Positions 9,304 through 17,280 of a stretch of DNA of 58,306 nucleotides are shown one piece after another (position 1 is the stretch's first letter; each line of letters opens with the position of its first letter). Position numbers and translations under genes: made by a program. The notes beneath the pieces were generated by a model, which was given only the letters and a program-made list of their open reading frames with translations, searched no databases and was not told the origin of the DNA. The stretch is from UBA3496 sp964558115. Its GTDB lineage: Bacteria; UBA8248. The stretch covers positions 1-58,306 of the forward strand of contig CAZLCI010000003.1 in assembly GCA_964558115.1 (NCBI GenBank). The letters are read 5' to 3'.

Positions 9304-10080
9304 ATGCAGTTTGAAAATCTTAAATATGAAACTTCCGAAAAAATCGCCATAATTACAATTAACAAACCAGAAAAACACAACGCAATTTCCCTAAAAACTT
9401 TAGATGAATTCCATGAAGTTTTGGAAATTAGTGAAAAGGACGATTCTCTTAGAGTGATTATTATTACTGGAGCGGGCGGAAGAGCTTTTGCTTCTGGCTC
9501 CGATCTCGGGGAAGTGAAAGATCGGGATTTAAAAAAAGCTCTTGAACCATTAGTTCAAGGTGTAGCTGCAAGACTTGAAAAAATGAGCAAACCATCAATA
9601 GCAGCAATAGATGGTTTTTGTATGGGCGGTGGTTTAGAAGTTGCTTTAGGTTGCGATCTGAGAATTGCAACACCTTCATCAAAGTTTGCAACACCTGAAG
9701 GTAAAATAGGTATTATTCCCGGTGGTGGTGCTACTCAAAGACTCCCAAGACTTATAGGTAGGGGTTGGGCAATGGAAATGCTTTTAATGGGAGAAACCAT
9801 AGACGCAAAAAAAGCTTTAGAAATTGGCCTGATAACTAGGTTAGTCGAATCAGACAACTTAATGGAAACTGTTATATCAATGGGCGAGAAAATAGCTTCT
9901 TATGCTCCTTTAGTTCCGCAATTCATGAAAGCTATGATTCATTCTGGAATGGAAGGAAGCTTGGCTTCTGGACTGGCATTAGAAAAGTTTGCACAAGGCG
10001 CACTTTGTGAAACCGAGGACAAAGAAGAGGGCTTGAATGCTTTTCTAGAAAAAAGAACCCCTATATGGAAAGGTAAATAA
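9304..10080 (+). CDS. Enoyl-CoA hydratase/isomerase (crotonase) family
   Basis: A 258-residue crotonase-fold enzyme. The oxyanion-hole segments are seen: the ITGAGGRAFASGSDLGEVKD region (about residues 57-75) and GFCMGGGLEVALGCDLRIA (about 103-121). The catalytic Glu position corresponds to the PEGKIGIIPGGGATQRLPRLIG stretch (about 131-152), where E132 and the GGG motif are kept. These enzymes hydrate or isomerise enoyl-CoA thioesters. An AAAGG site precedes the ATG. It probably forms an operon with the FAH-family gene before it. The exact acyl-CoA cannot be told from sequence alone. Confidence 0.9.
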   Translation: MQFENLKYETSEKIAIITINKPEKHNAISLKTLDEFHEVLEISEKDDSLRVIIITGAGGRAFASGSDLGEVKDRDLKKALEPLVQGVAARLEKMSKPSIAAIDGFCMGGGLEVALGCDLRIATPSSKFATPEGKIGIIPGGGATQRLPRLIGRGWAMEMLLMGETIDAKKALEIGLITRLVESDNLMETVISMGEKIASYAPLVPQFMKAMIHSGMEGSLASGLALEKFAQGALCETEDKEEGLNAFLEKRTPIWKGK

Positions 10081-10082
10081 AA

Positions 10083-10102
10083 ATTTAGAAATAATTCTAA
10101 AT
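10083..10102. repeat. Perfect 8-bp inverted repeat after the crotonase gene
   Basis: ATTTAGAA (10083-10090), loop ATAA, TTCTAAAT (10095-10102). It lies just past the crotonase stop. The stem is AT-rich and no T-run follows, so it is at best a weak 3' end or a protein-binding palindrome. Confidence 0.35.
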
Positions 10103-10191
10103 CTATGACTTGTATGCAAATTTTAATTTTGACAAAATATTCCCATTTTTAAGAGTCTTTGAATTATGAAATATAATTTTAGGAAAAAATT

Positions 10192-10635
10192 ATGACTTCC
10201 AATTCTTTTGTTTGTCCAGCCTGTGGACTAAACGAGGTTGTTTTAGAAAATGAAGAAGATATTGAACAATTACCGTACGTCAAGCTCGCTACTTATTGTG
10301 GCTGTGATCAGTCAAAAAATGGTTCATATATATTTGGTGATGGACATACCCAAGGATTTGGTGGAATTATTTCAGATTTTACAAATGAAGGCGAATCTAG
10401 AAAAAGATTTATCCCTCCTAGAGGCATTGTTTCTTACCATTTTTTAAAAGCAACTAAAAGAATAGGTCACGCAGAACCTAATAATGGCTTTTATAATCAA
10501 CCACTTTTTCGAAATTTAGTACAAATAGAAGGGAATGAAAATGTTTTCGTCTCAGTAACCTTCTTGCCTCACGGAGAAAAAATGAATCCTGAAATGAGAA
10601 AATTTGGTGAACAACTCGCAAAAAAAACAATTTAA
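10192..10635 (+). CDS. Hypothetical protein with CPxC / CGC cysteines
   Basis: I do not recognise this 147-residue protein. It begins with a CPACG pair (residues 8-12) and has a second close pair in ATYCGCDQS (about 33-41), which could bind zinc or an iron-sulfur cluster, but four ligands in standard zinc-ribbon spacing are not certain. The rest is mixed alpha/beta without a hydrophobic anchor. ATG at 10192 follows AGGA with a seven-base gap. It faces nrnA tail to tail with only four bases between them. Confidence 0.65.
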   Translation: MTSNSFVCPACGLNEVVLENEEDIEQLPYVKLATYCGCDQSKNGSYIFGDGHTQGFGGIISDFTNEGESRKRFIPPRGIVSYHFLKATKRIGHAEPNNGFYNQPLFRNLVQIEGNENVFVSVTFLPHGEKMNPEMRKFGEQLAKKTI

Positions 10636-10639
10636 TGAA

Positions 10640-11668
10640 TCAGTCCAGTGTTTTTTTGATCTGATCTGAAAGTGCAGACAAAATTTTTTCTTCCGCTTTT
10701 TCTATAGGACCTCTCATACGAACTCCAGACGCAAAAGCATGTCCTCCACCACCAAACTTCATCGCAACTTCATGTATTTCTACTTTCCCTTTTGATCTTA
10801 AACTCACACGAATTTTTCCGTTTTCAAGTTCTGAGCAAAAAACAACTACCTCGATACTATCTATCCCTCTTGGTATAGATATAAACTCATCCGTTTCTTC
10901 TTTTTTTACTCCAAATTCTTTCAAATCTTTTTGAGTAAGTCTAAAAGAAGCGAGGCGATCGTTGCATAAAATTTTCAATTCGCTCATCAGCTTTGCAAGT
11001 AATTTCACGGAACCTATCCCGTTAGACTCCCAAAAAATACTATATGCCTCACCAGGATTAACACCTAACTCAACAAATCGTTTTCCCCAATTTAAAGTTT
11101 TTGATGTCGTATTTGTAAAACGAAATTGACCTGTATCATATACAATTGCCGCATATAATAATCTAGCTAATTTTAAATTTCTAAAATCATATTTTTCTTC
11201 TTCAAGAAAATCCGATAAAAGTTCTCCTACAGACGACGCATTCTCGTCAACTAATTTTGGGCAATCCGGATCGTCATCTTCTCGAATATGATGATCCATA
11301 ATAGCAATAGGCAGAGAACTAGATAAAATCGGAGATTCTAGTTTCCCTAAACGAGATAATTTTCCAGCATCTAAAATAAGAACCGAATCAAAATCATTTT
11401 TCCATTCATTTTGTGTTAACAATTTGTCGCTAGATAAAATAATTTCTTCTACATTAAAAAATGACACAAAATCAGGAACTTCGTCCTCTGTAACAACGAT
11501 AGCATTACGACCTTTTTCTTTTAAATAAAGAGATAATGCGAGACAGGAAAGAAGTCCATCACCATCTGGCCCCATATGAGTAACTATTAAAAATCGATGA
11601 TGATTTTGTATAAACTCTCTGAACTCAGAAAATCCGTCAGATCTAGATTGGCTTGAATGATTAGACAT
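10640..11668 (-). CDS. nrnA: DHH phosphoesterase, NrnA-like (nanoRNase / pAp phosphatase)
   Basis: A 342-residue DHH/DHHA1 protein. The N-terminal DHH domain has THMGPDGDGLLSCLAL (about residue 31), a conserved Asp in ILDAGKLSRLG and the MDHHIREDD motif (about 135). The C-terminal DHHA1 domain ends with the GGGGHAFASG loop (about 307). NrnA proteins degrade very short RNA oligomers and dephosphorylate 3'-phosphoadenosine 5'-phosphate. It starts one base after the nicotinate phosphoribosyltransferase gene and is the last gene of the run that includes nuoI. The family call is firm; the exact substrate preference is inferred. Confidence 0.88.
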   Translation of the reverse strand: MSNHSSQSRSDGFSEFREFIQNHHRFLIVTHMGPDGDGLLSCLALSLYLKEKGRNAIVVTEDEVPDFVSFFNVEEIILSSDKLLTQNEWKNDFDSVLILDAGKLSRLGKLESPILSSSLPIAIMDHHIREDDDPDCPKLVDENASSVGELLSDFLEEEKYDFRNLKLARLLYAAIVYDTGQFRFTNTTSKTLNWGKRFVELGVNPGEAYSIFWESNGIGSVKLLAKLMSELKILCNDRLASFRLTQKDLKEFGVKKEETDEFISIPRGIDSIEVVVFCSELENGKIRVSLRSKGKVEIHEVAMKFGGGGHAFASGVRMRGPIEKAEEKILSALSDQIKKTLD

Positions 11669-12901
11669 CTATTTTAGGTCAAGAGTAAAGCGATCAATTT
11701 GTAAAAACACATAATTTTGAATTTCTTTCGCACTAGGCAAAGGTTTTACCTTTTCCCCGTTTTCCATAACACTTGCAAGATGTTGGGACATTTCTCCTCC
11801 ACAGAGATCACAGTCACCATAAGGCTTGTCGATAGGAATAATCTCCTCTGAGAAACAATCATTACACCTCAATAAATGTTTTCCACCAGAAAGTTTTCCT
11901 TTTTTTGCAACAGGCTTACCTTCTATCTCGATGATATCCATAGAATAATCAATCACAGGGGCAGAACTAATTGATGTTCCAATTCCAAAACCTCCATCAA
12001 CAAATTCACTTAATTTAAGAATCTCGGTTTCGTCTATCCCTCCACTAACAAACAACTTAACTTTTTCAAATCCGGCTTGATTCAACTCCCAGCGAACTTC
12101 TGTAAGAATATCAGATAAATTTCCACGTCTTGAACTTGGCGTATCAATACGTATAGCATCCAATCTATCATGCAAACAATTTGCAGCCTCTAAAGCTTCA
12201 AATTTTTCATCGCCAAAAGTATCTACAATTGCCACCCTAGGGACATCTTTTTCGATTATTTCATCAAACGCTTTTAAAGCTGAAGTTAGACTACCCATTA
12301 TAATAACCAGGGAATGAGGAATTGTTCCAACAGGAGGAATTTGAAGAACTTCTGCACCCTTAATAAGCGCAACTCCATCACAACCTCCTATATAAGAGGA
12401 GCGTTCGATCATAGGTGAAATTGCTGGATGCATCCTCCTTGCACCAAAGCTGAGAAGTTTTAGATTTCCCGCGGCAATTCTACATCGTGCAGATTTTGTT
12501 GCTATTCCACTTGATTGACACATAAGACCAAGGACAGCAGTTTCTAAAATATCAAAATCATTATAAAAACCTTCAATTTCCATAACAGGTTGAAAAGGTT
12601 TAAAAACTGACCCTTCAGGAACAGAACGTATGCTAACAGGCAGACCTTCAAATAAATTTAGAATTTCTTCAAGACCTGTAAAAACTCCCCATCCAGAAGG
12701 TAAATTTTTTGCGGTAAATTCTGCTCGGACTCTTTTTTTTATTTTTTTTGTTTCCATTATACGGTGAGTTCGTTCAAAATACGCATCCGTAACTTTTCCA
12801 GATCGTATATCTTCATAATTTGCAGTAAATAATTTATGTCGAGGGGAAGTCAGGTTGTTATCCTTCAGGATTTTCAGTAGGTTCGCTTTTTGTTTTCGCA
12901 A
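11669..12901 (-). CDS. pncB: Nicotinate phosphoribosyltransferase
   Basis: A 410-residue enzyme of the NAD salvage pathway that joins nicotinate to PRPP. The type II phosphoribosyltransferase core is seen, including LSFGARRMHPAISPMIERSSY (in the middle of the protein) and the glycine-rich VSGGIDETEI and GFGIGTSISSAP segments near residues 285-315. A C-terminal four-cysteine zinc-ribbon (CNDC and CDLC, about 346-370) is typical of one subgroup of this family. The ATG at 12901 overlaps the end of nuoI by 44 bases in another frame, implying coupling. A later start cannot be excluded. Confidence 0.88.
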   Translation of the reverse strand: MRKQKANLLKILKDNNLTSPRHKLFTANYEDIRSGKVTDAYFERTHRIMETKKIKKRVRAEFTAKNLPSGWGVFTGLEEILNLFEGLPVSIRSVPEGSVFKPFQPVMEIEGFYNDFDILETAVLGLMCQSSGIATKSARCRIAAGNLKLLSFGARRMHPAISPMIERSSYIGGCDGVALIKGAEVLQIPPVGTIPHSLVIIMGSLTSALKAFDEIIEKDVPRVAIVDTFGDEKFEALEAANCLHDRLDAIRIDTPSSRRGNLSDILTEVRWELNQAGFEKVKLFVSGGIDETEILKLSEFVDGGFGIGTSISSAPVIDYSMDIIEIEGKPVAKKGKLSGGKHLLRCNDCFSEEIIPIDKPYGDCDLCGGEMSQHLASVMENGEKVKPLPSAKEIQNYVFLQIDRFTLDLK

Positions 12902-13517
12902 CGGTATTCGGAGCTTGAAATTTATTTGTTATAGAACTAGTTTCTTCTTCGATTTCTGCAACAGCAACGGCTTCTTCTCCCGTAGATTTACTTTCTGAAA
13001 CAGGACGTCTGTCCTCTTCAAGTTTTCTGAGGCCAAAAAACTTTCCCCATGCACGTGGACCATTATAATTATTCTCTTTTTCCCAAACGTCATAAAGATG
13101 ATCTTTATCAAAAACAAGAGTTTCTCTATCATACCCGATAGTTTCATACTGATGAGTGTGTACAATTGATTTAGGTGTCGTTGGACAAGCTTCTGTACAT
13201 AAACCACAGTACATACATCTCATATAATCAATATAAAACTCCTTGGCATACATCTCGCGTCCTTTTCCTGCGGTGAGAATAGTAATGCAATCAACTGGAC
13301 AGACTTTTTCACAGTTCAGGCAACCTATGCAATTCTCCTCACCTGTCTTGAAATCACGCGTTAAACCAAGAAAACCACGAAATCTTTCAGGTGGCTCCCA
13401 TCGCTCATTAGGATATTGGAGTGTGACGGGTTTTTTAAATAAATGACGAATAGTAATGAACATTCCTTTAACTATATCTGTCATAAAGAAACGTCCTAGG
13501 GATCTAGAAAACTCCAT
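12858..13517 (-). CDS. nuoI: NADH-quinone oxidoreductase subunit I (ferredoxin-type)
   Basis: A 219-residue 8Fe-8S subunit of respiratory complex I. Two four-cysteine clusters are intact: CIGCLNCEKVCP (about residues 62-73) and CMYCGLCTEACP (about 101-112). These would ligate clusters N6a and N6b that pass electrons toward quinone. The C-terminal 50 residues are a low-complexity acidic/Ser/Thr tail that the core family does not need. No other nuo gene is nearby, so this is a detached subunit gene, lying between trxB and pncB. ATG at 13517 chosen; an internal Met at residue 12 (MTDIVKGM) is a plausible alternative. Confidence 0.9.
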   Translation of the reverse strand: MEFSRSLGRFFMTDIVKGMFITIRHLFKKPVTLQYPNERWEPPERFRGFLGLTRDFKTGEENCIGCLNCEKVCPVDCITILTAGKGREMYAKEFYIDYMRCMYCGLCTEACPTTPKSIVHTHQYETIGYDRETLVFDKDHLYDVWEKENNYNGPRAWGKFFGLRKLEEDRRPVSESKSTGEEAVAVAEIEEETSSITNKFQAPNTVAKTKSEPTENPEG

Positions 13518-13547
13518 TTTATAATCTATTCTCCATAATTATTAGTA

Positions 13548-14507
13548 TTAAGAAGCAGCAGCATTTTCCTTTTTTTGTCTTTCTACCTGTGCTTCTAAAT
13601 ATTTTTCAGCAGCTACAGCAGCTGTAGTAGCATCTCCACTTGCGTTAGTAATTTGCCTTATAAGCTGACTTCTGCAATCACCAGCAACAAAAAGACCCGG
13701 AATACTTGTTTCCATATTCTGATTAGTAATTATAAAGCCAAATTCATCTTTTTCAACAGAATCTTTAATAAGATCCGTGTTTGGTGTAAAACCAACAAAA
13801 ACAAATAATCCTGTGGCATCTAATTCCTGTAATTCATCTGTTTTCACATTGCGAATTTTAAGCTTTTTCATTTCCTTGCCATCACCAACAACTTCATCCA
13901 CAACATGATCCGTAATAATTTCCACTTTTGGGTTTTCCACTAATCTGTCAACAGCAACAGCATGTGCTCGAAATTGTTCTCTTCTATGAATTAAGTAAAC
14001 TTTGGACCCATATTTGGTAAGAAAATTACTTTCTTCAACAGCACTATTTCCACCACCAACAACAGTGATCACTTCGTCTTGAAAAAAAGCTCCATCACAA
14101 AGCGCACAATAACTTACACCCTTGCCAGAATATTCAGTTTCTCCAGGAATTTCAAGCTTTCTAGGTATTCCTCCGGGTGTATAGATAACTGCCCCACACC
14201 GTCTATCACCCATGTCAGTTTTTACTAAAAAATCATCTCCATCTTTAGATATCTCAAGTACCTCTTCCATTTCTATCTTCAATCCAAATTTTATTGCATG
14301 ATCTGTGAATTTTGCCGCTAATTCAGGTCCGCCAATTAAATCAAATCCTGGATAATCTTCAACAAATTCGGTGTTTAATATTTCACCGCCTGGAGCCATT
14401 TTCTCAAAACAAACTACATTTATCTTTGAACGAGAAACATATAGACCTGCTGTCAAACCGGCAGGACCCGCACCCACAATAATTACTTCGTAATCTCTTT
14501 TACTCAA
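13548..14507 (-). CDS. trxB: Thioredoxin reductase
   Basis: A flavoprotein of about 319 residues that passes electrons from NADPH to thioredoxin-type proteins. The FAD-binding motif VGAGPAGLTAGLYVSR is at the N-terminus, the redox-active CALCDG pair at about residues 134-137, the NADPH motif VVGGGNSAVEES next, and the second FAD motif GLFVAGDCR near 275. I chose TTG at 14507, because GAGG (14516-14513) stands five bases before it; the reading frame is open to a GTG at 14531. It follows a selenocysteine glutaredoxin gene and has its own likely promoter in between. Confidence 0.9.
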   Translation of the reverse strand: MSKRDYEVIIVGAGPAGLTAGLYVSRSKINVVCFEKMAPGGEILNTEFVEDYPGFDLIGGPELAAKFTDHAIKFGLKIEMEEVLEISKDGDDFLVKTDMGDRRCGAVIYTPGGIPRKLEIPGETEYSGKGVSYCALCDGAFFQDEVITVVGGGNSAVEESNFLTKYGSKVYLIHRREQFRAHAVAVDRLVENPKVEIITDHVVDEVVGDGKEMKKLKIRNVKTDELQELDATGLFVFVGFTPNTDLIKDSVEKDEFGFIITNQNMETSIPGLFVAGDCRSQLIRQITNASGDATTAAVAAEKYLEAQVERQKKENAAAS

Positions 14508-14557
14508 AAAAACCTCAAGAATAAAAACCACAAAACAACTAATCTAAAAACCAGAAG

Positions 14558-14586
14558 ATATTAACACCACTTTATGTTACTGCCAA
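14558..14586 (-). promoter_or_regulatory. Probable trxB promoter
   Basis: On the minus strand TTGGCA (14586-14581), a 17-base spacer, then TAATAT (14563-14558), about 50 bases before the trxB TTG start. Both boxes match the sigma-70 consensus in four to five of six positions. It would let trxB be expressed apart from the upstream glutaredoxin. Inferred from sequence only. Confidence 0.5.
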
Positions 14587-14623
14587 GCCTAAAGCATATA
14601 CACAAAAAGAACTTATTTTAATC

Positions 14624-14869
14624 CTAATTTAAATCAAAGATATTCCTTATTTTATTTTTATCAAAACCAACCACTACATCTTCTCCAGCAATCATAACAG
14701 GCGTTCCGCGTATTCCAGTTTTTTCAACCAATTCTGTAAGGGCATCTGGATCTTTATCAACTAGTTTTTCCTCAAATACAATACTATGCATAGAAAGAAA
14801 CTCTTTCATTTGTTTGCAGGGGGGTCAGGTTGTAGAAGAATAAACTACTATTTTATTAAAATTTTTCAT
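14624..14869 (-). CDS. Selenocysteine-containing glutaredoxin (in-frame TGA)
   Basis: Read through one TGA (14827-14825), this frame gives an 81-residue glutaredoxin: ATG at 14869 with GAGG five bases before it, then VVYSSTTUPPCKQMKEF. U15 takes the first cysteine position of the CxxC active site and C18 the second. The cis-proline loop RGTPV (about residues 56-60) and GFDKNKIRNIF end are as in normal glutaredoxins. A hairpin 18-32 nt after the TGA fits a bacterial SECIS. Glutaredoxins reduce disulfides or mixed disulfides; Sec raises nucleophilicity. It lies between an MmgE/PrpD gene and trxB. A plain stop would leave a useless 14-residue peptide and an N-terminally cut domain, so recoding is the better reading. 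Confidence 0.9.
14787..14818 (-). promoter_or_regulatory. Putative bacterial SECIS element of the glutaredoxin
   Basis: On the minus strand, stem GAAAG (14807-14803), apical loop AGTTT, stem CTTTC (14797-14793); the loop begins 23 nt after the TGA and has G in position two. A lower stem TGCA (14818-14815) with TGCA (14790-14787) closes it across an internal loop. This agrees with the general bacterial SECIS layout: a hairpin inside the coding region just after the UGA. Structure drawn by eye. Confidence 0.7.
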
Positions 14870-14906
14870 TTTTACCTCAATTAAAGTCATGCTAATAAGA
14901 ATATTT

Positions 14907-16274
14907 TTATATTTCAGCCTTGGCAAAAATATCTGTTAACTCCGAAATCTTAATTGTCTCTATTCGAGAAACTGCATCTATTATTTCATCTTTCATTTGA
15001 ACTGAAATGATGTCATCACACAGAAAACCAAATTTCTCTATCACAGACGATAATCCCATAGGATTTGAATAATGTCCTTCATAGGAAGATTTTTCTTTTT
15101 CAAAAATCTTATTTTCTTTATTTGTGATTTTAATTGTCACCGGGGATTCTTCTGGATATCGATTCGTTAGCGCTTCTGAGTTAGAAATTTTCACAAATTT
15201 AAGTAAAGTTTGTACATCCTCTTCCAAAATTCTCTTTTCTTCAAATTGCTCCGGCATTACATTATTATCTATCAAAGCTGCTGCTAAAACATAGGGTAAG
15301 CTATGATCGGCTGTTTCTTTATTTTTTACATCATGCTTATCTCCACCCTTACCTCCACCCATTATAAAGTAAGCACGTTGATAAATTCCAATTTCAACTT
15401 CAGAGATTTCTTTAGGAGTAAGATTATTTTCATTTTTTAACTCAATTACACCTTCTATTGCTGTTTGAGAATGAATTCCAGCATTAAATTTTTTTAAACT
15501 TATCCCGAGAACTTTATTTAAAGATGTATCTTCTAAATTAATATCAAAAGGACCGGTAATAGAGTCAAACAATCCTAAAGGACCCTCAAAAATTTCAGGT
15601 GGCCCAGTTACTCCTCTCATAGCAAGAAAGGTTGCATGTAAAGCATTCGCGCAAGTATTTGCAGTTGAAAAACCCTTCCAATGAGAAATACGACCTGCCC
15701 GAACTATAAGAAAAGGATTTTGTGAAGCCCCGCTTATCCCAATAGCATTTGCCGTTTTTTCTATATTTAAGTTTAAAGCTCTAGAAACTCCAGCTGCTGC
15801 AGAATAAGATATTGCAAGTGCTTGATCAAAACCTTTATCCTCATACGAACAAGAATCGCAAAAACGACATTGGATTTCGTACGCAAGCGCCAATGCAGTC
15901 ATAAAGTCACGTCCGCTTATATCAGCATACTCAGATGCAGCTAATATAGCGCCTAATTGATCACTAGGGTGAGATGTAGCCAGACTGCCCATATAACCAT
16001 CATTAAAATCAAGGTATCTTATTAAGGCAGCATTAAAAAATGCAGCTCGATCAGGTGCAGTTTTGCCTCCGCCAATTAATGAAGTTATTGATGAACCACC
16101 AAATTCTAGAACTTGTTCTTTTAAAAATTGGATAGGTTCAGAACGTAAAGATCCAATCGCACAGGCTATAGCATCTATAAGCAACACTTTCATTCTGTCT
16201 ATTACTTCTTCAGATAAATCATCAAAACTTGATTGATGTGCAAATGTTGCTAATTGATAAGATACTTCTTTCAT
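14907..16274 (-). CDS. MmgE/PrpD family protein
   Basis: A 455-residue member of the MmgE/PrpD family, which includes 2-methylcitrate dehydratase and cis-aconitate decarboxylase. The all-helical N-terminal domain (LLIDAIACAIGSL near residue 30; NDGYMGSLATSHPSDQLGA near 90) and the ISGASQNP, WKGFSTANTCANA segments are family-typical, as is the HSQTAIEGVIEL stretch near 275. No other methylcitrate-cycle gene is adjacent, so the substrate cannot be assigned. It starts 16 bases after the endonuclease IV-like gene and ends 37 bases before the glutaredoxin start. Confidence 0.87.
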   Translation of the reverse strand: MKEVSYQLATFAHQSSFDDLSEEVIDRMKVLLIDAIACAIGSLRSEPIQFLKEQVLEFGGSSITSLIGGGKTAPDRAAFFNAALIRYLDFNDGYMGSLATSHPSDQLGAILAASEYADISGRDFMTALALAYEIQCRFCDSCSYEDKGFDQALAISYSAAAGVSRALNLNIEKTANAIGISGASQNPFLIVRAGRISHWKGFSTANTCANALHATFLAMRGVTGPPEIFEGPLGLFDSITGPFDINLEDTSLNKVLGISLKKFNAGIHSQTAIEGVIELKNENNLTPKEISEVEIGIYQRAYFIMGGGKGGDKHDVKNKETADHSLPYVLAAALIDNNVMPEQFEEKRILEEDVQTLLKFVKISNSEALTNRYPEESPVTIKITNKENKIFEKEKSSYEGHYSNPMGLSSVIEKFGFLCDDIISVQMKDEIIDAVSRIETIKISELTDIFAKAEI

Positions 16275-16289
16275 TTTTATATTCCTTTT

Positions 16290-17246
16290 CTAACTTCCGT
16301 TTAGCTTACGATATTCTTTTTGCATTAAAAGTGCATCGTACTCCAAAGCAGGACTTTCACATACAACTCTTCCTTCAACTTCAAAATCTATTAAAGAACG
16401 AAATAAATCTTTGTAGTTCATGTCAGATTCAGATAATTCCAGATGATGCGCTTCTCCCTTTTCGCTATATGCAATGCCTGACAGATGAATATGCATAGAT
16501 TTTAATGCTTTCTTTCCAAGCTTATCTTTTACCACTTGCAATTGATTTGAAAATTCTTCATAAGAATTTTCCTTGCCCCCTGTTCGAGCATGTATATGTG
16601 CAAAATCAATAGTAATACCGATTTTCTTTTTTTTCAAAGATCCAGCCATTTCAGTCAATTCAGAAAGAGAACCGAATTGACTCGCTTTTCCGGTTGTTTC
16701 AGGATCTAAACGGCATGGACATCCCGCTTCTTTAAGATAATCTAAGATTTCATCAATTTGTTTTTGGATAAACTGATAAACTTCTCTTTCATCCCTTTTT
16801 TGGTAAAAACCAGGATGGAAACAAGCTCCATCTCCGCCACAGCAGTGAAGGGCAAGGGCAGTATCAATTATACGTTTTCTGCTTGCTTCTATTTTTTCTT
16901 CTTCCATCGAGTATAGGTTAATATAATATGGTCCATGGGCAGTAACATTTAACCCAGTATTTTTTACTTCCTTTTTAACTTCCTCGCATGTTTCCGGTTT
17001 GATTCTTACCCCGTGAACAAACTCCATTTCGTAGACCGACAGACCAAGTTCACTTAGTCTCTTAACTGCGGAAGGATGGGTCTTGATTTTTGCTGAATGG
17101 GGGACTCCGCCAGTGCCAAATAAAAGACTATCCTTTTTTTTGGGCTTTTTATTTATTTTAACTGGATAATCGTAAACTCGATTCTCCGGCTTTACGTTTG
17201 GGACTCCTGACTTCCAACCTTTTAAATTTGATTTAACTTTAGCCAA
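16290..17246 (-). CDS. Endonuclease IV-like TIM-barrel protein (AP endonuclease 2 family)
   Basis: A 318-residue protein with the xylose-isomerase-like TIM barrel of endonuclease IV. Likely zinc ligands are present in order: H in TAHGPYYINL, H in ACFHPGFYQ, E in LDPETTGKASQFGS, D and H in ITIDFAHIHAR, H in MHIHLSG, and E in VVCESPALE. That full set supports an apurinic-site endonuclease acting in base-excision repair. About 45 Lys-rich residues precede the barrel, which is longer than the usual N-terminus. It follows engB by 34 bases. Confidence 0.82.
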   Translation of the reverse strand: MAKVKSNLKGWKSGVPNVKPENRVYDYPVKINKKPKKKDSLLFGTGGVPHSAKIKTHPSAVKRLSELGLSVYEMEFVHGVRIKPETCEEVKKEVKNTGLNVTAHGPYYINLYSMEEEKIEASRKRIIDTALALHCCGGDGACFHPGFYQKRDEREVYQFIQKQIDEILDYLKEAGCPCRLDPETTGKASQFGSLSELTEMAGSLKKKKIGITIDFAHIHARTGGKENSYEEFSNQLQVVKDKLGKKALKSMHIHLSGIAYSEKGEAHHLELSESDMNYKDLFRSLIDFEVEGRVVCESPALEYDALLMQKEYRKLNGS

Positions 17247-17280
17247 AATTTAATCCTCATTTAATCTTTCTTGTTCTAAG

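Noticed and set aside
10083..10102. Inverted repeat as a Rho-independent terminator
   Set aside because: AT-only stem and no following T-run; kept only as a repeat.
14825..14827. Glutaredoxin as a pseudogene or N-terminally cut gene
   Set aside because: The frame is otherwise intact with a good ribosome site, and the TGA is exactly at the catalytic Cys. Two such cases in one window make decay unlikely.
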